From positions 1 to 9,268 of the forward strand of contig JBEKEX010000101.1 of the NCBI GenBank assembly GCA_050013615.1: a stretch of 9,268 bases of DNA, read 5' to 3'. The notes beneath the pieces are model-generated. The model did no database searches, had not been told where the DNA came from, and saw only the letters and a list, made by a program, of their open reading frames with translations. Positions 5,885-9,268 of the stretch are shown here, one piece after another. The first letter of the stretch is position 1. Each line of letters opens with the position of its first letter. This DNA is from JBEKEX01 sp050013615. GTDB lineage: Bacteria; Chloroflexota; Anaerolineae; Anaerolineales; Anaerolineaceae. Position numbers and translations under genes: made by a program.

Positions 5885-7954
5885 TTACTCTTCTTTTTTC
5901 TGCTGAAGTTCTTTCTGGCGTTCGGCGACGATCTCTTGCGTGATGTGAGCGGGAACCACTTCGTAGTGGTCGAGATCCATGGTGAAGTGGCCACGGCCGC
6001 CGGTCATGGAACGCAGTTGCGTGGTATAACGCAACATTTCCGCCATTGGGACGGTGGCCGTGATGGTGGAATGGCCTTTTTCGCTTTCCATACCTTGTAC
6101 GCGTGCCCGGCGAGTGTTCAAATCGCCCAAGATATCGCCCATGTTGCTTTCGGGCACGATAATCTTGACCAACATGATCGGCTCGCGCAGCACGGGGCCG
6201 GCGTCTTGGAAAGCCAGCTTGAAGGCTTCACGACCTGCGATTTCAAACGCCACCGGTTTCGAATCGACCGGGTGTTCCTTGCCGTCGTACACAGAGACGT
6301 GCACATTGGAAATGGTGTAGCCGGCCAGGGTGCCTTCCTTCATCACTGCTATGATGCCTTTTTGGATGGAGGTCGAGTAGCTTTGCGAAATGGCGCCGCC
6401 AAAGACGTCCCAGGTGAACTCGAAGTTCTCCTGGCTGGGTTCGACTCGCAGGTGCACCTCGCCAAACTGGCCCGAACCACCGGACTGCTTCTTATGGCGG
6501 TACATGGCATCGCCCTTTTTAGTGATGGCTTCCTGATAGGGCACCTTCGGGATACTGGTCACCAGGTTGACCTGGAATTTGGTTTCGGCGCGGCGGATGG
6601 CTACGTCGATATGCTGGTCGCCCATGCCTCGCAGAATAGTCTGGTTGGTAGCAGGCTCCTGATGCCAGGACAGCGTACTATCCTCTTCGCATAAGCGGGT
6701 GAGGGTGGGGCTGATCTTGGTCGAATCAGCCTGCGTCTTGGGGAGGATCGCCACCTGATAAGGTGCGTTGGGATAAACCGGAGCAGGCAAAGACAGCGGG
6801 TGGTTTTTATCACATAGCGTGTTGGCGGTGGAAGTCTCGGAAAGCTTGGGAACCACACCGATATCGCCGGAGTGAATGATCTTCACGGCAATAGTATCTT
6901 TGCCGCGGGGAATACTCAAAGTGCCCAGGCGCTCTTCCACGTTCTTGTTTTGGTTCCAGACACGGCTGTCGGAGCTGAGCATTCCGGAATAAATGCGGAA
7001 AAAGGTCTGCTTTCCGACAAAGGGGTCTGCTGTGGTCTTCCATACGTAGGCTGCCAGCGGGCCGGAATCGGAGGCTTTCAGTTGTTCTTCTCCGTCCTTG
7101 CCTTTGGCAACGACGGGCGCAATCTCGGCGGGAGAGGGCATGAGGTTGACGATAGCGTCCAATAAAGGCTGCAGGCCGATCTCTGCGGTACCGGAAGAGA
7201 CGAATACCGGGGCGAAGGTACCGTTGTGCACGGTCACCCGCAGGCCGCGCAGCAGTTCTTCGTCGGTCAAGGCACCGGCTTCGAAGTATTTTTCCATCAG
7301 GGTATCGTCACCTTCGGCAGCAGCTTCCACCAATTTGGTGTGCGCTTCTTCGGCGGCGGCTTTGAATTCGGCGGGAATCTCGACCGCAGATTTGCCATCA
7401 CCCTTGTAGGCTTTCATCGTGATCAGGTCGATGACGCCCTGGAAAGCAGCCTTTTCGCCCCAGGGGAGCTGCACCGGGACCAATCGGATCTCGGAATATT
7501 CCTGGATGGACGCCAACGCTTTCTGGAAATTGGCGTTCTCTCGTTCCATCTTGTTGATAATGAGGAAGCGCGGCAGCTTGAAGGTGGTGGCATAATCCCA
7601 GGCGATCTCCGTGCCGACTTCCAGTCCGGCGACCGAGTCAGCCAAGACGAGCACGCCATCTGCCACGCGCAAGGCTGAAATGACCTCACCAACGAAATCG
7701 GTGTAACCGGGTGTATCGAGGAAATTGATCTTGACACCCTTGTATTCGACTGGGATGACGGAGGTCGAAAGTGAAATACCCCGCCGAATCTCCTCTTCAT
7801 TAAAGTCAGAAACTGTGGAACCATCTTCGATCTTCCCCAGGCGGGTGGTTGCGCCGGTGAAATGTAGGAAGGCTTCAACCAGCATTGTTTTGCCTGAACT
7901 ACTGTGGGAAGCCAGTGCAATGTTGCGGATTGACTCAGCGGTATATTCTTTCAT
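5885..7954 (-). CDS. Elongation factor G-like GTPase (EF-G paralogue)
   Basis: This 689-residue protein has the full EF-G layout: G domain, domain II, and domains III-V with SGGSGQFGEVHLRVEP at the start of domain IV and LRSMTGGRGHFTMDLDHYEVVP near the C-terminus. The GTPase motifs are SHSSSGKT (P-loop, 16-23), RGIS (58-61), DTPGYTDF (80-87), NKME (134-137) and SSG (253-255). Canonical EF-G has HIDAGKT, DTPGHVDF and NKxD. Tyr84 in place of the catalytic His and the serine-rich P-loop place it with the EF-G-like (EF-G2) group rather than the main translocase. Glu137 in place of Asp in NKxD is a further departure. The start at 7954 is set by GGAAGGG (7963-7969); an upstream GTG extension would overlap the promoter. 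Its role, whether translocation, recycling or a stress function, is not known from sequence. It is probably transcribed alone. Confidence 0.93.
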   Translation of the reverse strand: MKEYTAESIRNIALASHSSSGKTMLVEAFLHFTGATTRLGKIEDGSTVSDFNEEEIRRGISLSTSVIPVEYKGVKINFLDTPGYTDFVGEVISALRVADGVLVLADSVAGLEVGTEIAWDYATTFKLPRFLIINKMERENANFQKALASIQEYSEIRLVPVQLPWGEKAAFQGVIDLITMKAYKGDGKSAVEIPAEFKAAAEEAHTKLVEAAAEGDDTLMEKYFEAGALTDEELLRGLRVTVHNGTFAPVFVSSGTAEIGLQPLLDAIVNLMPSPAEIAPVVAKGKDGEEQLKASDSGPLAAYVWKTTADPFVGKQTFFRIYSGMLSSDSRVWNQNKNVEERLGTLSIPRGKDTIAVKIIHSGDIGVVPKLSETSTANTLCDKNHPLSLPAPVYPNAPYQVAILPKTQADSTKISPTLTRLCEEDSTLSWHQEPATNQTILRGMGDQHIDVAIRRAETKFQVNLVTSIPKVPYQEAITKKGDAMYRHKKQSGGSGQFGEVHLRVEPSQENFEFTWDVFGGAISQSYSTSIQKGIIAVMKEGTLAGYTISNVHVSVYDGKEHPVDSKPVAFEIAGREAFKLAFQDAGPVLREPIMLVKIIVPESNMGDILGDLNTRRARVQGMESEKGHSTITATVPMAEMLRYTTQLRSMTGGRGHFTMDLDHYEVVPAHITQEIVAERQKELQQKKEE

Positions 7955-7962
7955 GAAAGAGA

Positions 7963-7969
7963 CCCTTCC
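7963..7969 (-). promoter_or_regulatory. Ribosome binding site that fixes the start of the EF-G-like gene
   Basis: The minus strand reads GGAAGGG, eight bases before the ATG at 7954. The frame is open upstream to 8026, but that extension covers the promoter hexamers and would add an atypical N-terminus before MKEYTAESIRNIALA. Confidence 0.75.
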
Positions 7970-7997
7970 ATTGATCAGAATAATTTCCAACCCCCCT

Positions 7998-8026
7998 ATT
8001 CTAAAGGAAAGAGGCTTTCTTGTCAA
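7998..8026 (-). promoter_or_regulatory. Strong promoter of the EF-G-like gene
   Basis: On the minus strand TTGACA (8026-8021) is a perfect -35, followed by a 17-base spacer and TAGAAT (8003-7998), one base from the -10 consensus. This is the best promoter in the window and would give a leader of about 35-40 bases. It shares the TAGAAT hexamer with the proS promoter. Confidence 0.8.
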
Positions 8027-8135
8027 AGATTTGCCGTTCTGAACCGGTTTTTGGTATCTGGATGGGCAGTTTTGCGCTTCGCCGACGGAACAATTTCGCT
8101 ACAGTGGGCGTCTAGTGGCTAAACGACTATCGATT

Positions 8136-8141
8136 AAGGAG
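8136..8141 (+). promoter_or_regulatory. Ribosome binding site of the lipoprotein gene
   Basis: AAGGAG lies six bases before the ATG at 8148, an ideal arrangement. It rules out the in-frame GTG at 8115, which lacks such a site and would put extra charged residues ahead of the signal peptide. Confidence 0.8.
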
Positions 8142-8147
8142 AAGATC

Positions 8148-8753
8148 ATGAAGCGCGGCGAAGTGGTGGGTCTCACGGTGTATTTATCGATCGTTTTAGC
8201 GGCCTGCGGGATGTCTCATCCAGTCGATTTCCCAACGGTCACGGCAATGCCGGTGATCCAAGAAGTTGCTGGGATAACGCCTATAGCGATCACTGAAACC
8301 GCAACCTCTATCAGCGCTGAGAACCATGGTCTGTGCGCTTATAACTGGGCGACCCAGCCTTTGCCGAATGAAAGTGCCGAAATCCAGGAGCTGTTCGATC
8401 AGGCGGAGATGACCGATTATCAGGTGAGGGCGGAAGCCTACGGCGAGAACTGTGTGGCCGAAAATGGTTCTGTGGTCAGTTTCAGCGCCTTGGAAACCGA
8501 CATTTACATCACCGTATCCGTGAAGGATTTACAAAACCGCAACGATCTTGGCTTCCGCATTTATGACATGGCGCAAGTGTTGAAACAAATCGATCTTGAG
8601 TTGCCGGGGCCGAACGTGGGTTATCTGGGTGTGACCTTTCAACAGGGCGGCCAGACAATGCAAGTATGGGTGCCACGTGATTCTGTGAACCAAGCCATTT
8701 CGAATGGTGTACGGGGGTCGGGCCTGCTCGACGCATTCCAAAGCCATCAGTAG
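8148..8753 (+). CDS. Secreted lipoprotein of unknown function
   Basis: This 201-residue protein starts MKRGEVVGLTVYLSIVLAAC: a short basic n-region, a hydrophobic stretch, and a lipobox LAAC with Cys20 as the expected lipidated residue. It should be anchored to the outer face of the cytoplasmic membrane. Residues 21-58 are Thr/Ala/Pro-rich and look like a linker. The rest (about 60-195) looks like a compact alpha/beta domain with two further cysteines (63 and 102) that could form a disulfide. Recognisable segments are AEAYGENCV (95-103), then ETDIYITVSVKDL (116-128) and GYLGVTFQQGGQTMQVWV (158-175). I know no named family or enzyme motif for it. It is the only gene on this strand, divergent from the EF-G-like gene and convergent with the acetyltransferase gene. 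No clear promoter is seen in the 8030-8130 region. Confidence 0.82.
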   Translation: MKRGEVVGLTVYLSIVLAACGMSHPVDFPTVTAMPVIQEVAGITPIAITETATSISAENHGLCAYNWATQPLPNESAEIQELFDQAEMTDYQVRAEAYGENCVAENGSVVSFSALETDIYITVSVKDLQNRNDLGFRIYDMAQVLKQIDLELPGPNVGYLGVTFQQGGQTMQVWVPRDSVNQAISNGVRGSGLLDAFQSHQ

Positions 8754-8769
8754 CTAAATCTGGTTTAGG

Positions 8770-9268
8770 TTACACAAGCTGTTTTTCCATGCGCCAGGCG
8801 GGTTCAACCATGTGGTGCCATTCTCCGCCTTCATCCGGATAGGACCATATCCCCGGTTCGTGAGCCACAATGCGATAGCCATTGGTTTGATACAATTTGA
8901 TTGCGCGCGGGTTATCTTTGGCGACGTTGAGCGTCAGCGACTTGAAGCCTCGCCGCCGTAAATCGTCTTCGAAGATATGCATCATGCGGGATCCCAATCC
9001 CCGGTCACGATACTCCGGCCGGATACGGAATGAAAAGAAATAGGCCCGGGTGGTGCCGTTGGCCAGTTCCGGCCGGCCGCAATTGAGCTGGATGAAAACC
9101 TGCCCAATGACCCCCACACCAGGCAGGTCGGCGACCCAGGCGAGCGCCTCACCCATCTCGATGCGTTCGAAATTATTCTGGTATACACGCCTGAAATGGG
9201 AGTATTCGCCGTTCCATTCCAATGCCGGTAACTCTGCCTGCCTGAGCGGCCTTATTAGGACCCTGTAG
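8770..9268 (-). CDS. GNAT-family N-acetyltransferase, start lies beyond the window
   Basis: This encodes a GNAT-fold acetyltransferase that transfers an acetyl group from acetyl-CoA to an amine; the substrate cannot be told. The acetyl-CoA pyrophosphate loop is visible as FRIRPEYRDRGLGSRMM (R-D-R-G-L-G), followed by LTLNVAKDNPRAIKLYQTNGY, the usual strand-helix-strand ending. The first start-like codon in the frame is a TTG at 9222, but the frame stays open to the window edge. The upstream codons read VLIRPLRQAELPALEWNGEY, a typical GNAT N-terminal strand and helix. The true start is therefore beyond 9268, and at least 165 residues are coded. It converges with the lipoprotein gene, the stop codons being 16 bases apart with only a weak 5-bp inverted repeat between them. 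Confidence 0.88.
   Translation of the reverse strand, partial: YRVLIRPLRQAELPALEWNGEYSHFRRVYQNNFERIEMGEALAWVADLPGVGVIGQVFIQLNCGRPELANGTTRAYFFSFRIRPEYRDRGLGSRMMHIFEDDLRRRGFKSLTLNVAKDNPRAIKLYQTNGYRIVAHEPGIWSYPDEGGEWHHMVEPAWRMEKQLV

Noticed and set aside
5936..6694. A 252-codon open frame on the plus strand
   Set aside because: It is antisense to the C-terminal half of the EF-G-like gene and its translation shows no family features or initiation signals.
8115..8147. In-frame GTG start for the lipoprotein
   Set aside because: The ideal AAGGAG site and the compact signal peptide support the ATG at 8148; the extension would spoil the n-region.
8754..8768. Small inverted repeat CTAAA/TTTAG between the convergent stop codons, considered as a shared terminator
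   Set aside because: The five-base AT-rich stem is too weak and has no T tract on either side.
1..9268. Defence island, prophage, insertion sequence or CRISPR array
   Set aside because: All genes are housekeeping or single unknowns with short gaps; no transposase, integrase, long direct repeats or nuclease/effector domains were seen.

Overview
The window reads as an ordinary chromosomal stretch of a free-living bacterium, most likely a member of the Chloroflexota (Anaerolineae-like). This is an inference from the character of the proteins: a Thermus/archaeal-type prolyl-tRNA synthetase, an EF-G paralogue of the 'DTPGY' subclass, a DUF2029/GT87-type membrane protein, and small proteins of unknown family. 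No ribosomal RNA or other decisive marker is present. Nearly all genes lie on the minus strand and are described here in their direction of transcription, from high to low coordinates. I see no tRNA or rRNA genes, insertion sequences, CRISPR arrays, prophage genes or recognisable defence genes. No gap between genes exceeds about 215 bases.

Right end (7955-9268): a GNAT acetyltransferase on the minus strand runs off the right edge and converges with a plus-strand gene for a secreted lipoprotein of unknown function. The lipoprotein gene is divergent from a large EF-G-like GTPase gene. That GTPase gene has a near-consensus promoter (TTGACA, 17 bases, TAGAAT), a good ribosome binding site and a strong intrinsic terminator, so it looks like a single-gene unit.

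Middle (3312-5826): below that terminator lies a run of four minus-strand genes with short gaps. They encode a 77-residue unknown protein, a polytopic GT87-like membrane protein, a MazG/dCTPP1-type nucleotide pyrophosphohydrolase and a LOG-family protein. They may form one operon. A perfect 14-base palindrome lies just upstream of the first gene. The last two encode soluble enzymes of nucleotide housekeeping type.

Left part (1-3279): a well-formed promoter precedes proS, which is followed after two bases by an unknown helical-repeat-like protein, probably translated by coupling. After it comes a separate promoter and an unusual 5' leader for rpsO. The leader holds a row of small hairpins repeating every 16 bases, three of which have GNRA loops in the RNA. 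rpsO (ribosomal protein S15) is followed by a terminator-like 12-bp hairpin and then by pnp (polynucleotide phosphorylase), which is cut by the left edge. The rpsO-pnp order and the hairpin between them match the classic arrangement in many bacteria, where S15 and PNPase levels are controlled after transcription.

I did not find a convincing new multi-gene system. The observations most worth following are the hairpin array in the rpsO leader, the altered NKxD motif in the EF-G paralogue, and the uncharacterised protein coupled to proS.
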